Assembly (NCBI RefSeq): GCF_025628895.1
Contig: NZ_JAOTJC010000016.1
Coordinates: 1-64,000, forward strand
Origin: Alteromonas salexigens
GTDB taxonomy: Bacteria > Pseudomonadota > Gammaproteobacteria > Enterobacterales > Alteromonadaceae
Length of the DNA stretch: 64,000 bases
Direction: 5' to 3'
Shown here: piece by piece, positions 17,855 to 26,922 of the stretch
How the letters are laid out: every line of letters starts with the position of its first letter
Numbering within the stretch: the first letter of the stretch is position 1
Notes under the pieces: generated by a model
What the model saw: only the letters and a program-made list of their open reading frames with translations
Database searches by the model: none
Told to the model about the DNA's origin: nothing
Position numbers and translations under genes: made by a program

Positions 17855-20355
17855 GCTGCCTCCCACCAGGCGGGGAGCAGTACAAAACTGCATACACTCA
17901 CCCAGAAAATGCCCAGCGTATACAACCACAGTGGATACAGCACCGAAACTTCGTAAAACAGGGTCTGACTGATATGCCCCTGTTTAATCCGCCAGGTCTG
18001 CAATAGCGATGCAACCACACTCATCCCACTGTGGAAAATAAGGAACGCAAACATCACCAGCATCACGGCATCGGCAGCCCGACTGGTTAATTTAAGATCG
18101 CTGGCCACCATAGCCCAGATTAATAGCCCCAGATGACACACTGTCAGCGCACACACGGTATACAATTTTTTGCTGAAACCGCTGTCGCCGCCACCGCGAA
18201 GTTTTTGCTCTATATTTCGATACAAGAGTGTGCCGAGCGTCAGGAAAATGCCACTGGTCAGCATGAGCGGGCGTGAGACCGAGGACGTATCAGGTAACTC
18301 ACCGTTCGGCGAAACGGTCCACAGGTATAGCCAGCCAAACACCAGCGACAGATACAGCGCGCCGTCGGCCATCAGCATCACCATTATCCCCCACAAGCCT
18401 GGCCCGTCTGCCGTGCGAGAATGCAGTGGCGGCTCGTCGCTGTCAGACTCATTGTCAGTGAGTGGTGCCATGGTTTTATGGGTGCCATTTTCCCAGCTCC
18501 AGCGAAATAACAACGCCGCTGCGGTAGCAGTGACCCCCACCGCCAGTAAATACTGACGGGTAAGCAGGCTGATGCATAGTCCCGCCAAAACGGCTGCGCA
18601 TATCAACGGCCACCATGAATGGGTGGGAATATGAAACACCGTTTTCAGTTTCCCGGAGATAGCCTCGGTCCCATACAGCTCACGCCGACCGTGCTCAATG
18701 CGGGCTAATCCGTGCGCGCCCGCCGGAATAGACTGGATCAGTCCCGGAGAATCCCATAACGGATGGCGGGTTTTAATAGTAGGAATACTGGCAAAGTTAT
18801 ACGACAACGGAGGCATCCCGGCCGCCCATTCCAGAGTATCGGCGCGCCAGGGATTAGGCTTGGCTTTGGGGCCAAACTTGAAGTGCAAAATAACATCCAG
18901 CGCCACCATCACCAGCCCGGTGGCCAACACGAATCCGCCGACAGACGAGGACAAATTCAGCCAGTCCCACCCTTGTTCGCTCTGATAGGTAAACACCCGC
19001 CTCGGCATGCCCAGCAGGCCGGTTAAATGCATCAATAAGAAGGTGCCGTTAAAACCAATAAACACCAGCGCAAACGCCCACTTACCCAGCTGCATAGAGG
19101 GCTTACGCCCGGACAATAACGGTAGCCAGTAATACAGCGCACCTATCAGTGGAAACAACATGCCGCCAATAAGCACGTAGTGAAAATGCGCGATAACAAA
19201 GTGAGTATCGTGGACCTGCCAGTCAAACGGCACCAGCGCCAGCATCACACCGGTCAGCCCCCCGCAGACAAAAATGAACAGAAAACCGCAGATCCACAAC
19301 ATAGGCAGTTCAAACCGTACCCGGCCTGTCCACAATGTCGCCATCCATACAAACACCTGGATTGCCGTGGGCACGGCCACCAGCATACTGGCCACCGAGA
19401 AGAACGCCTGCGCCAGTTGCGGTATCCCAACGGTAAACATATGGTGAACCCACAGTCCGAAACTTATAAAGCCAGTAGTAATAACCGATAGCACCAGCCA
19501 ACGGTACCCAGCCAGCGGGCGGCCGGCGAATACCGGCAATATGGTAGAGACGATACCCGCGGCGGGCAGGAAAATGATATACACCTCAGGGTGCCCGAAT
19601 AGCCAGAAAAGGTGTTGCCAGAGCAGCGGATCGCCGCCGGCGGCAGGGTCAAAGAAAGGCATCTGCGCGGCCCGTTCCAGCTCCAGCAGAATACTGGCCA
19701 GAATAAGCGGAGGGAAGCCAAATACAATCATTAGCGCCATGGCCAGAATGTACCAGCAAAAAATAGGCATCTTTGCCAGCGACATGCCCGGGGCGCGGGT
19801 GCGCAGAATGGATACCGTCAGTTCTATGCCCGCCGACACCGCCGATATTTCCACAAACGTTATACCGAGCAGCCAAAAATCTGACCCCGGCCCTGGTGAG
19901 TATTCCGCGCCTGACAGGGGCGTGTACATGAACCAGCCTGAACTGGGGGCGATGCCCAGCACCAGACTGGACAACACAATTAAGCCGCCAAACAGGTAAC
20001 AATAGTAACCAAACGCGCTGAGCCGAGGGAATACCAAGTCGCGGGTGCCAATCATTTTCGGCACCAGGTACATTGCCGCCCCTTCCAGCACCGGAATGGC
20101 AAACAGGAACATCATGATGGTGCCGTGCATGGTAAAGACCTGCGCGTAGACATCGGCATCCAGCAGACTCTGGCCAGGCTTGGCCAGCTGCGTGCGGATG
20201 AGCATCGCCAGGGTAATGCCCACGAAGAAAAAGGCGATCCCGGTCAGCATGAAACGTTTGCTAATGGAGGTATGATTCACCGCCGCCAGATTTCCCCACC
20301 CCGGCAGGTTATCCCATACCTTGGCCATGCGGTGGTGTAGTTGCTGGTTACTCAT
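17851..20355 (-). CDS. Cytochrome c oxidase, fused subunits I and III
   Basis: This 834-residue heme-copper oxidase catalytic subunit is fused to a subunit III domain; it reduces O2 to water and pumps protons. Subunit I (about 1-540) has all metal ligands: MHGTIMMF (heme a His), GHPEVYIIFLP (CuB His and the cross-linked Tyr, an A-type K-channel signature), WVHHMFTVG (CuB His pair) and HDTHFVIAHFHYV (heme a3 and heme a His). After a linker (about 545-640), a shortened subunit III-like part with five or so helices runs from about 655 to the end. It follows coxB with an 8-bp overlap. Fusions of this kind are known in caa3-type oxidases. Confidence 0.93.
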   Translation of the reverse strand: MSNQQLHHRMAKVWDNLPGWGNLAAVNHTSISKRFMLTGIAFFFVGITLAMLIRTQLAKPGQSLLDADVYAQVFTMHGTIMMFLFAIPVLEGAAMYLVPKMIGTRDLVFPRLSAFGYYCYLFGGLIVLSSLVLGIAPSSGWFMYTPLSGAEYSPGPGSDFWLLGITFVEISAVSAGIELTVSILRTRAPGMSLAKMPIFCWYILAMALMIVFGFPPLILASILLELERAAQMPFFDPAAGGDPLLWQHLFWLFGHPEVYIIFLPAAGIVSTILPVFAGRPLAGYRWLVLSVITTGFISFGLWVHHMFTVGIPQLAQAFFSVASMLVAVPTAIQVFVWMATLWTGRVRFELPMLWICGFLFIFVCGGLTGVMLALVPFDWQVHDTHFVIAHFHYVLIGGMLFPLIGALYYWLPLLSGRKPSMQLGKWAFALVFIGFNGTFLLMHLTGLLGMPRRVFTYQSEQGWDWLNLSSSVGGFVLATGLVMVALDVILHFKFGPKAKPNPWRADTLEWAAGMPPLSYNFASIPTIKTRHPLWDSPGLIQSIPAGAHGLARIEHGRRELYGTEAISGKLKTVFHIPTHSWWPLICAAVLAGLCISLLTRQYLLAVGVTATAAALLFRWSWENGTHKTMAPLTDNESDSDEPPLHSRTADGPGLWGIMVMLMADGALYLSLVFGWLYLWTVSPNGELPDTSSVSRPLMLTSGIFLTLGTLLYRNIEQKLRGGGDSGFSKKLYTVCALTVCHLGLLIWAMVASDLKLTSRAADAVMLVMFAFLIFHSGMSVVASLLQTWRIKQGHISQTLFYEVSVLYPLWLYTLGIFWVSVCSFVLLPAWWEAA

Positions 20356-21061
20356 GATGCTGGCCCTCGCGCTGGGTGGTCAGCCACGATTTAAACCCGG
20401 TTTCGGAGTGCGCTACCACTTTAAAGTGCATAAAGGCGTGAGACTGACCACAATATTCAGCACACTGTCCGCCATATTCACCAGGCTTGTCAGCCTGCAA
20501 GCGGATAACATTGGTTTTACCGGGGATAGCGTCTATTTTGCCACCCAGCCGGGGCACCCAAAAACCGTGGATAACATCTTCACTGGTTACATAGATATCT
20601 ACCGGGGTGCCCGCCGGTAAGTGGATTTCATCGGTAAAGTGCAGGTCTTCATCCGGGTAGTGCACCTCCCACGCCCACTGCCGGGCATGCACATTAATGC
20701 GCAACGTATCATCGCCTGGCCAGGGCAACATACTGTGGCCAGAAGGTATGCCAAACACCAGTAACAGCACAATGCTCACTGTGGGCAGGCCAATGCCACC
20801 GGTATACACCATGGTGCGCAATACCCGCTTAGTGCCTTGTTCATCGTAATCCCGCTGGCGACGAAAAATGGCGTACAACCAGAGTCCGGTGACCACCAGC
20901 AACACCAGCGTGCCGCCCCAGAACATCGCCCACCACACGGCGACTATATCTTTAGCTGCAGGCCCTGCCGGATCCAAAATAGACAGCGGGGCGCCATAAC
21001 CGGGACTGACCAATAAGAGCGCACTGGAAAGCACGCCGCATTCTGTTAACCTATTCAACAA
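20348..21061 (-). CDS. coxB: Cytochrome c oxidase subunit II
   Basis: This electron-entry subunit carries the CuA centre. An N-terminal signal-like hydrophobic stretch is followed by two membrane helices (about 38-62 and 80-102) and a periplasmic cupredoxin domain. CuA ligands are DVIHGFWVPRLGGK (first His) and CAEYCGQSHAFMHF (two Cys, Glu carbonyl, His, Met). Unlike many caa3 subunits II there is no fused cytochrome c domain at the C-terminus. The start is uncertain: a TTG at 21061 with GAAGGATG upstream fits better than the ATG at 21106, which would overlap the divergent gene at 21100. It is the first gene of the oxidase operon. Confidence 0.88.
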   Translation of the reverse strand: MLNRLTECGVLSSALLLVSPGYGAPLSILDPAGPAAKDIVAVWWAMFWGGTLVLLVVTGLWLYAIFRRQRDYDEQGTKRVLRTMVYTGGIGLPTVSIVLLLVFGIPSGHSMLPWPGDDTLRINVHARQWAWEVHYPDEDLHFTDEIHLPAGTPVDIYVTSEDVIHGFWVPRLGGKIDAIPGKTNVIRLQADKPGEYGGQCAEYCGQSHAFMHFKVVAHSETGFKSWLTTQREGQHHE

Positions 21062-21099
21062 CTGACCATCCTTCTCATTGGTAAAAGAAGTAACTGTCC

Positions 21100-21582
21100 A
21101 TGGCAAATCAGAAAATCAGTAGTCGCGCTGCAATCAATGGACACCCTCTCCACCCGGCGCTGATCCACTTTCCCATTGTGAGCCTGTATTTTCTGGTCGT
21201 CACCGACATTGCCTACGTCATCACCAGCAACCCGTTCTGGGCAAAAGCGAGTTACTGGCTGGCAGCCCTTGGCCTGGGGCTGGGTACTTTGGCGAGTATC
21301 GCCGGTGCAATTGATGTGATATTTGTACGCATGATCCGCCACATTGTGGCCGCCACCGCACACGCACTGCTGGCGGTGATGACCTTGTCGCTGACTGCGC
21401 TTAATCTGATATTGCGGTGGGGCGACGATCCGGCGGCTTATATCATGCCCTGGGGACTGTTCGTGGGTATCCTGGCCGCCGTACTCGTTAGTATCACCGG
21501 TTTGCTGGGCGCGCAGCTCGTGTATGAATACGCCGTGGGCGTAGACGTACCGCTGAAGGACGAAAGCCACAAAGGTCACTAA
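21100..21582 (+). CDS. DUF2231 membrane protein
   Basis: This 160-residue inner-membrane protein has four helices (about 20-40, 50-72, 84-104 and 118-142). It has the conserved DUF2231 start NGHPLHPALIHFPI, with two His residues that could bind heme or metal. The family is often found beside cytochrome and copper genes, but its role is not established. It is divergent from coxB (starts about 40 bp apart) and convergent with the CopD-like gene, overlapping that gene by 4 bp at the stops. Confidence 0.8.
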   Translation: MANQKISSRAAINGHPLHPALIHFPIVSLYFLVVTDIAYVITSNPFWAKASYWLAALGLGLGTLASIAGAIDVIFVRMIRHIVAATAHALLAVMTLSLTALNLILRWGDDPAAYIMPWGLFVGILAAVLVSITGLLGAQLVYEYAVGVDVPLKDESHKGH

Positions 21583-22025
21583 AACGGCCATGGTATAAAC
21601 TCCGGCACGGCCGGCTTCGCCAGCACTATCCAAATGATCCCCATGGCACATGCCATCAGCGCCACCAGCAAGCAGCGGCTCCACAACGCCAGATACTGCC
21701 TTTGCTGGCGCTCCAGCCGAGCAATGAGCAGTCCAAGGCTGGCATGCAGTATAGTTAACACCGTCACCAAGGTCAGTTTTACTACCAACCAAAACTCCGC
21801 GCTGTTGTTAAGCATAAAGACCACCGTACCCGCGGTGATGGCAATAATGGCGGCCGGCACAGATACATAGATAAATACCATCCGTGCCACTGAGCCAAAC
21901 TGAAACGGTGGTTCGTTGAACGGGCGCTGATCTTTCGACTCAGCGGCAATTAAAAGGGGGACATACAACACTGAGGCCAGCCAAATTAACAGCGTTAATA
22001 TGTGTAATCCCAATACCCAAATCAC
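21579..22025 (-). CDS. CopD-like membrane protein
   Basis: This 148-residue protein has four membrane helices, starting WVLGLHILTLLIWLASVLY, with a His in helix 1, and VKLTLVTVLTILHASLGLLI with another His. This is the CopD/HemJ-like four-helix layout in which conserved His residues can bind heme or copper. The GTG at 22025 was chosen because AAGGA lies six bases upstream and membrane helix 1 then starts at once. The ATG at 22094 would add a hydrophilic, non-conserved leader. A link to copper delivery for the neighbouring oxidase is plausible but inferred from position. Confidence 0.65.
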   Translation of the reverse strand: MIWVLGLHILTLLIWLASVLYVPLLIAAESKDQRPFNEPPFQFGSVARMVFIYVSVPAAIIAITAGTVVFMLNNSAEFWLVVKLTLVTVLTILHASLGLLIARLERQQRQYLALWSRCLLVALMACAMGIIWIVLAKPAVPEFIPWPF

Positions 22026-22283
22026 AGTCAGTCCTTCGTATGCGCAATGCAACCTGCCGGTAGTAATGTGTGGTGACATACGGGTGCGACGCAAATCAGT
22101 TTACCCGGCAACGCAACATATTTTATTCTGGTTGCTTATTCATACTGGCATTCTGAAATTTAGTGCAATTTTGCGTGGGGTTTGTGGCGCTTAATGCTTT
22201 TCGGCTTTCGTCTGCCCGGAGCGAGTTTCGCTGGGAACGACACATCGCGCTGCAATTAAAGAGAGCATAACGAGAGAAAAACC

Positions 22284-22308
22284 CACAGAACTGCCAGGCA
22301 GCTCTGTG
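22284..22308 (-). terminator. Terminator after the DUF805 gene
   Basis: The hairpin CACAGAACTGCC/GGCAGCTCTGTG (one mismatch) is followed on the minus strand by GGGTTTTTC. It lies 40 bp after the stop of the leftward DUF805 gene. Confidence 0.8.
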
Positions 22309-22348
22309 TTCATCATACCGGTAGCAGACCGGATAGCTTAAAAAAAGC

Positions 22349-22714
22349 TCAGAGGGCGTGCTTGGGATTTGGCCCGTACTCGTTGTCAGGCTTGCTGTCG
22401 AGGCACATCAGAACCAGCAAAATAATGCCCCCGATCACGGGAATGAAGGCCAGCAGCACCCACCAACCCACTTTACCTGAGTCATGCAGACGCCGAATCG
22501 TGACCGCCAGTGACGGCAGCAGCACCGCCAAAGTATATAGAAGACTCAACGCGCCCCACCCCATTTCCACATTGTAGGTGCCAAACACCATGTCGAGGAC
22601 GGTCAGCACAATCGTGATTAACACGTTGAACAACATAAAAAACCAGTATTCCTTACGACGAGCTCTACCTGAAAACGTTGCATACTGTTTAAGTACTGCC
22701 AGGTACCAATTCAT
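22349..22714 (-). CDS. DUF805 membrane protein
   Basis: This 121-residue small inner-membrane protein opens with the family hallmark YLAVLKQYATFSGRARRKEYWFF. Four hydrophobic segments follow, and RRLHDSGKVGWWVLLAFIPVIG (about 70-90) is the conserved DUF805 centre. The C-terminus is short, hydrophilic and Asn/Pro-rich (DNEYGPNPK). The function is unknown. It is monocistronic, with a good terminator at 22284-22308. Confidence 0.88.
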   Translation of the reverse strand: MNWYLAVLKQYATFSGRARRKEYWFFMLFNVLITIVLTVLDMVFGTYNVEMGWGALSLLYTLAVLLPSLAVTIRRLHDSGKVGWWVLLAFIPVIGGIILLVLMCLDSKPDNEYGPNPKHAL

Positions 22715-23011
22715 AGTTATATCCTTATATTATTGTTTTATATGCTAATTAGGACAAAACACTGCTGCGCTCAACAGGTGTTTTATTTATCGCAACAACG
22801 AATGTACTGAATGTAAAAAGGAATGGCAATCAGTGAATTCACTGCCCCCTTCCCGTCGTCCCCCCAACGCACTTCTGAAGTTGTTTGACTGCTTAATCGC
22901 ATGTCCCTGCTTTCACCACATATACCGATTAAGGCAACCTTTATCGCGTTCGGTATCCCGTCTTGATAATGTAGCCACGTTTGATATTCACTACCCAGAA
23001 GGTATTGACCT

Positions 23012-23986
23012 GTGCAACGTCATCATCGTTTACTAGCGGAAATCAGGCTGTTTATTGGCTTTTCCCGCAACTCAACGTCAACAAAAGAAAAATTTGTATC
23101 TGGCACCACCGGCTTGTTGGGAATTGGTATCGTTTATCTGGCGGGGATGCTGTTGGGCGAGTATGCCTTTGACGGTCAGGATAACAGGCTCAGCGATGCC
23201 TTCATGCTAATCCCGATCGCCGCTAGCGCGGTGTTGCTCTTCTGTGTCCCGCACGGCGCTCTATCCCAACCCTGGCCTGTTATCGGGGGCAATACCGTAA
23301 GTGCCGTGATAGGGGTGATCTGTAGCCAGCATATTGCTTCCCCAAGTATTTCCGCGAGTGTGGCAGTAGGTGGAGCAATACTCGTTATGCAATTTCTACG
23401 TTGTATTCATCCCCCCGGTGGTGCAACCGCTCTCAGTGCGGTACTCGGCGGCGAAGCTATTCAGAAATTAGGATATGACTTTGTCATTTTCCCTGTCTTT
23501 TTTAGTGCAGTGCTGATGGTAATACTCGCCACTGTGTTGAACTATCCGTTTCAGTGGCGCCGATACCCTTCTCATCTTTTTCATTCACAGAATGACTTGC
23601 AACGTATCGCGCCAGACCAGCGCACCTCTGAAATTACACTGGAAGACTTTATTGCGGCGGTTAACCAACACGACTCCTATATCGATGTTACCGAAGAAAG
23701 CTGGATTGAACTTTTTGAGCTTGCTAAACAAAACGCAGAAAAAGGCATCGAACATCCTGAAGAGATTGTTACAGGGAGTTACTACAGTAACGGACAGTTA
23801 GGACGCAGCTGGGAAATAAGACAAGTAGTAAGAAAAGAATTCAACAAGCAAAAGCAGGCTCACATAACTTATATCAAAGTTTCTGACACGCCAACGACAC
23901 TCGAAAAACACTGTAGTCTTGAAACCTTTCGCCAATGGGCTAGGTTTGAAGTGAGTAAGACTAACGGTTATTGGGAAAGAGCCTGA
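23012..23986 (+). CDS. HPP-family membrane protein with soluble C-terminal extension
   Basis: This 324-residue protein has four to five membrane helices (about 33-175) containing the name-giving motif CIHPPGGATALSAVLGG (about 131-147). HPP proteins of plants and cyanobacteria are nitrite transporters, but most bacterial ones are uncharacterised. The last 130 residues (about 195-324) are a hydrophilic domain not part of the HPP core; they contain EEIVTGSYYSNGQLGRSWEIR and KQAHITYIKV, which look like an alpha/beta fold. The start is a GTG at about 23012. It is followed after 22 bp by a DUF488 gene on the same strand, probably co-transcribed. Confidence 0.78.
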   Translation: MQRHHRLLAEIRLFIGFSRNSTSTKEKFVSGTTGLLGIGIVYLAGMLLGEYAFDGQDNRLSDAFMLIPIAASAVLLFCVPHGALSQPWPVIGGNTVSAVIGVICSQHIASPSISASVAVGGAILVMQFLRCIHPPGGATALSAVLGGEAIQKLGYDFVIFPVFFSAVLMVILATVLNYPFQWRRYPSHLFHSQNDLQRIAPDQRTSEITLEDFIAAVNQHDSYIDVTEESWIELFELAKQNAEKGIEHPEEIVTGSYYSNGQLGRSWEIRQVVRKEFNKQKQAHITYIKVSDTPTTLEKHCSLETFRQWARFEVSKTNGYWERA

Positions 23987-24008
23987 TAAAGAAAAATGGG
24001 GGAAGTTA

Positions 24009-24359
24009 ATGCAGTATAAATTGCATAGAATTTACGACGACAATGGACCGCAAGGTTACCGCGTACTCATCGATAAGTTGTGGCCACGTGGCATTTCAAA
24101 GCAGGATGCCGCATTAGATGACTGGTGGAAATCGTTTGCACCATCTGACAATTTACGGGAATGGTTTGGTCACGACGCTGATAAATGGGACGAGTTCAGA
24201 AAAGAGTATCTGCATCAGCTCAGTGAGCAAAAAAAAGAAATTAAGGAGTGTCTTGCAGATGTTAATCAGGGCACTCTGGTTATTTTATACGGCGCAAAAG
24301 ACGATAAACATACACATGCCCGGGTTTTTCAGGAATATCTGGAAAAGCTTAACCATTAA
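24009..24359 (+). CDS. DUF488-family protein
   Basis: This 116-residue soluble protein has the complete family pattern: IYDDNGPQGYRVLIDKLWPRG (residues 8-28), LDDWWKSFAPSDNLREWFGH (about 38-57), WDEFRKEYLHQL and VILYGAKDDKHTHARVFQEYL (about 91-111). DUF488 proteins are common stress-linked or metabolic-accessory proteins without a proven activity. A GGGGGAAG ribosome site sits before the ATG, and the gene follows the HPP gene by 22 bp. Confidence 0.85.
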   Translation: MQYKLHRIYDDNGPQGYRVLIDKLWPRGISKQDAALDDWWKSFAPSDNLREWFGHDADKWDEFRKEYLHQLSEQKKEIKECLADVNQGTLVILYGAKDDKHTHARVFQEYLEKLNH

Positions 24360-24701
24360 TTCGTCATTTAAACTGTGCTCATACCATAGAGTAAAATATT
24401 GCGTGTATTTACGCTTTCAGTCTGGCTTTCATTCTGTCTTTAACAAATGTCACGGGTATCTGGATCAGGTACTCCCGCCAAACGCTATTTTTAGCGGTAC
24501 CCGTTGCTCAGTTCTGCATGCTCTGAATAGCAGGGTTGCTGTCTGAGAGTCTGTAAAATCGACACCCTTCCCTGCAATCACGCGGGTCACAGATCTCCTC
24601 TTGATCAAATACCCTTTCAAAATCAAAGCGTTAAAAAACCACACTGGCTGGCAAACTTGTTGCAACAGCTGGGGTATTAATAACGTTAGCAAGGGGGCGA
24701 A
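24360..24701. other. Intergenic stretch before the glycosyltransferase operon
   Basis: No gene is recognised. The last 60 bp should hold the operon promoter; an AAGGGGGCG ribosome site precedes the GTG at 24702. A small imperfect dyad (GGGTA with TACTCCC, about 24457-24476) was seen, without evident function. Confidence 0.4.
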
Positions 24702-25526
24702 GTGGAAACATTCAGCGCAGTAACCATTGTAAAAAGCCGGTTAGAACAGTTACAGCGTCTGGTGACTCAACTGGAGGCGTGCGATCCGGCGCCGCAGGAA
24801 CTTATTCTTGTATGGATGACCCGGCCATCCGACTACTCTCTGCTTAAAAGTGACCAATTTCCCATTGTGCATAAATTTGTAACGGGTGAGACACTGCCCA
24901 TCGCGAAAGCCCGCAACAAAGGTATTGCAGCAGTATCGTCAGAAAGATTCGTTTATATGAATGTGGATGCGGTGATCCCGCCGGATATTTTCTCACAGCT
25001 TCAGGACAATCATGCATCGGACACTATTTACAGCACACACATTCAGTATGTCACCAAACCGGCGTTAAACCAGCGCCATACAGATTTGCTGTCAGATACC
25101 CAACACCACGTGGATTGCGAGCGCAAAGAAAGCGATTACAGTGCCCTTTTTTGTATGCGCAAACAAGATTTCGAAACCGTGGGCGGTTTCGATGAGCGCT
25201 TTGACGGTTTTGGTATTAACGACGAAGACTTTTTTACCGCGGCCCGTCACAGCAACCTGACAGTGACACCGCTGGACGCCGTTACCTTTGTACAGTACCG
25301 CCCGCATTACCGCTGCCCGTTAAACCATTTTCTGGATTTTAGTCGCAACGCAGAAATTTACCGTAGAAAGTGGCAGGAATACCCGTGTAAAGACGTGCTC
25401 ATGCGCTACGCGGAGCAGGGCTACATCAATAAGGATTTTCAACAGGCCGGTATTAAAATCGACCACTTACCTACCGACACGAAGGATGTGCCGTTAACAC
25501 CGGAGCATGCATACGACGAGGCGTGA
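24702..25526 (+). CDS. Family-2-like glycosyltransferase
   Basis: This 274-residue GT-A-fold enzyme is predicted to transfer a sugar from a nucleotide donor. The N-terminal nucleotide-binding part (FSAVTIVKSRLEQLQRLV) is followed by ETLPIAKARNKGIAAV, a donor-binding motif (about residue 63), and VYMNVDAVIPP (about 87), where the Asp after Val takes the place of a DxD metal motif. The acceptor and catalytic region GGFDERFDGFGINDEDFF (about 163-180) resembles the galactosyltransferase C-terminal segment with its ED catalytic pair. There is no membrane helix. It heads a tight operon with the N-hydroxylase-like and DUF1989 genes (3-bp and 4-bp gaps). Confidence 0.75.
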   Translation: METFSAVTIVKSRLEQLQRLVTQLEACDPAPQELILVWMTRPSDYSLLKSDQFPIVHKFVTGETLPIAKARNKGIAAVSSERFVYMNVDAVIPPDIFSQLQDNHASDTIYSTHIQYVTKPALNQRHTDLLSDTQHHVDCERKESDYSALFCMRKQDFETVGGFDERFDGFGINDEDFFTAARHSNLTVTPLDAVTFVQYRPHYRCPLNHFLDFSRNAEIYRRKWQEYPCKDVLMRYAEQGYINKDFQQAGIKIDHLPTDTKDVPLTPEHAYDEA

Positions 25527-25529
25527 ATT

Positions 25530-26192
25530 ATGGACGACACTGAGCGCAGTTTTAAAGACACACTAGCTGAGTTTATTAAACAGGACGGTTTTCCCTGTGA
25601 AGGAGCAAGAACCGCGCTGCAGAAGGACCAGATCCACGTCCATCGATATGGAGACATTCAGTGTGGTAAACGCACTACCGACCTGCTTGCAGATATTTAT
25701 GAATTTGCCGATACATTCAATATCGACGAGCACATGTATTCATCGTTTGTGGCGGTGTTTGACCAGTCGCGCCCCATGAGTGAACGGTGTTTTGAGGCGG
25801 CTTTATGGCAAAAACTCCAGGACCTGCATAATATTGATGCCAGGATGTACGACTGGGACAGCGCGGTGAGTAACGATGTTACCAGCGCTGATTTCAGTTT
25901 CAGTCTGGGCGGTAACGCATTTTTTATTATCGGATTGAATCCGGCAAGCCGCCGACGCAGTAGACAATTTGAATATCCCGCACTGGTGTTTAATTTACAT
26001 CAACAGTTTGAGCATTTGCGTGAAAAGGGCACCTTCACCCGGTTTCGCGACCGGATCCGCGAACGTGATGAAGCCTTTTGTGGTGCACCTAACCCTATGC
26101 TGGCTAATCACGGGGAAGGGTCTGAAGTGTTGCAATACAGCGGCCGCGAACTGGAGAAAGAATGGGAATGTCCGTTTAAAGTAAGGAGTTAA
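25530..26192 (+). CDS. YqcI/YcgG-family (GntA-type) heme-dependent N-hydroxylase
   Basis: This 220-residue protein belongs to the YqcI/YcgG family, whose characterised member GntA is a heme enzyme that N-hydroxylates a cyclic guanidine during guanitoxin synthesis. Family features are all present: FPCEGARTAL near residue 22, GGNAFFIIGLNPASRRRSRQ (about 123-142), PALVFNLHQQFEHLREKG (about 147-164), IRERD, NPMLANHGEGSEVLQYSG (about 187-204) and the terminal WECPFKV. The His residues in NLHQQF and ANHGEG are candidate heme ligands (inference). It lies between a glycosyltransferase and a DUF1989 gene, with coupled spacing on both sides. The rest of a guanitoxin pathway is absent, so the substrate is different or supplied elsewhere. 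Confidence 0.75.
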   Translation: MDDTERSFKDTLAEFIKQDGFPCEGARTALQKDQIHVHRYGDIQCGKRTTDLLADIYEFADTFNIDEHMYSSFVAVFDQSRPMSERCFEAALWQKLQDLHNIDARMYDWDSAVSNDVTSADFSFSLGGNAFFIIGLNPASRRRSRQFEYPALVFNLHQQFEHLREKGTFTRFRDRIRERDEAFCGAPNPMLANHGEGSEVLQYSGRELEKEWECPFKVRS

Positions 26193-26196
26193 TATT

Positions 26197-26775
26197 ATGA
26201 CAAACCGTATTGCCCCCCGCAGCGGCACGGCCTTCACAGTAAAGAAAGGTCAGAAAATTAAGGTCATCGATCCGGAAGGCGAACAGGTCTCCGATATTTA
26301 CTGTTTTAATGCTATTGATATCAAAGAATATCTTTCCTCAGGTCGCACCCTGGACTACAACGAGAGTATTGAGTTTGGTAAAGGCTCAGTACTTTATTCC
26401 AATCGCAGCAACGAAATGCTGGAAATTGTCGCCGACACCGTGGCCAGCCACGACTTTCTGCTTACCCCGTGCAGTAAGGAAACTTTCCGTCATTTCTACC
26501 CGGAGGAAACCCCGGTGCCGGGCTGCCACGGAAATCTGGTAAATGCCTTCCATGAATACGATATTCCGGAAGAGTACCTGAATACCACCTTCAATATTTT
26601 TATGAATGTAGACGTGGCCGCCGATGGTAAAATTTCGGTATTACCGCCTAAAAGTAAAGCTGGCGACTACACGGTTTTTGAAGCCAAGATGGATCTTATT
26701 GTGGGGCTGACGGCCTGTTCGGCGGGTGAGTCGAATAACTTTACCTATAAACCTATTGAGTACGAAATCATCTAA
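26197..26775 (+). CDS. DUF1989 (urea-carboxylase-associated/CgdAB-like) protein
   Basis: This 192-residue protein is of the family containing the urea carboxylase-associated proteins, now known in guanidine breakdown as the carboxyguanidine deiminase subunits CgdA/CgdB. Conserved features are EQVSDIYCFN (about 29), LYSNRSNEML, SHDFLLTPCSKETF (about 87), PGCHGNLVNAF (about 108) and GLTACSAGESN (about 170); the Cys and His residues are likely metal or catalytic positions. It begins 4 bp after the N-hydroxylase stop with a strong AAGGAG site. Only one DUF1989 gene is present, whereas CgdAB is a heteromer. No urea carboxylase or allophanate hydrolase is nearby, so it probably acts on the product of its operon partner. 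Confidence 0.8.
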   Translation: MTNRIAPRSGTAFTVKKGQKIKVIDPEGEQVSDIYCFNAIDIKEYLSSGRTLDYNESIEFGKGSVLYSNRSNEMLEIVADTVASHDFLLTPCSKETFRHFYPEETPVPGCHGNLVNAFHEYDIPEEYLNTTFNIFMNVDVAADGKISVLPPKSKAGDYTVFEAKMDLIVGLTACSAGESNNFTYKPIEYEII

Positions 26776-26922
26776 AGATTACGCACCGCCGGTCTGGTTG
26801 GCAAGCAACACAAATACCCGCCGGGCAACGTAGCGCAGGCGCCGATAAAAGGCTGCCGGGACGCTGTGGCGCTCTGCATCCGCCTGCATCGCCGGCAATA
26901 CACCAGGGAGTTAGTGCAACCG

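Noticed and set aside
21055..21792. 245-codon minus-strand open frame
   Set aside because: It lies opposite the DUF2231 gene and the end of the CopD-like gene, has low-complexity His/Gln/Gly-rich composition and no domain; it is a shadow frame.
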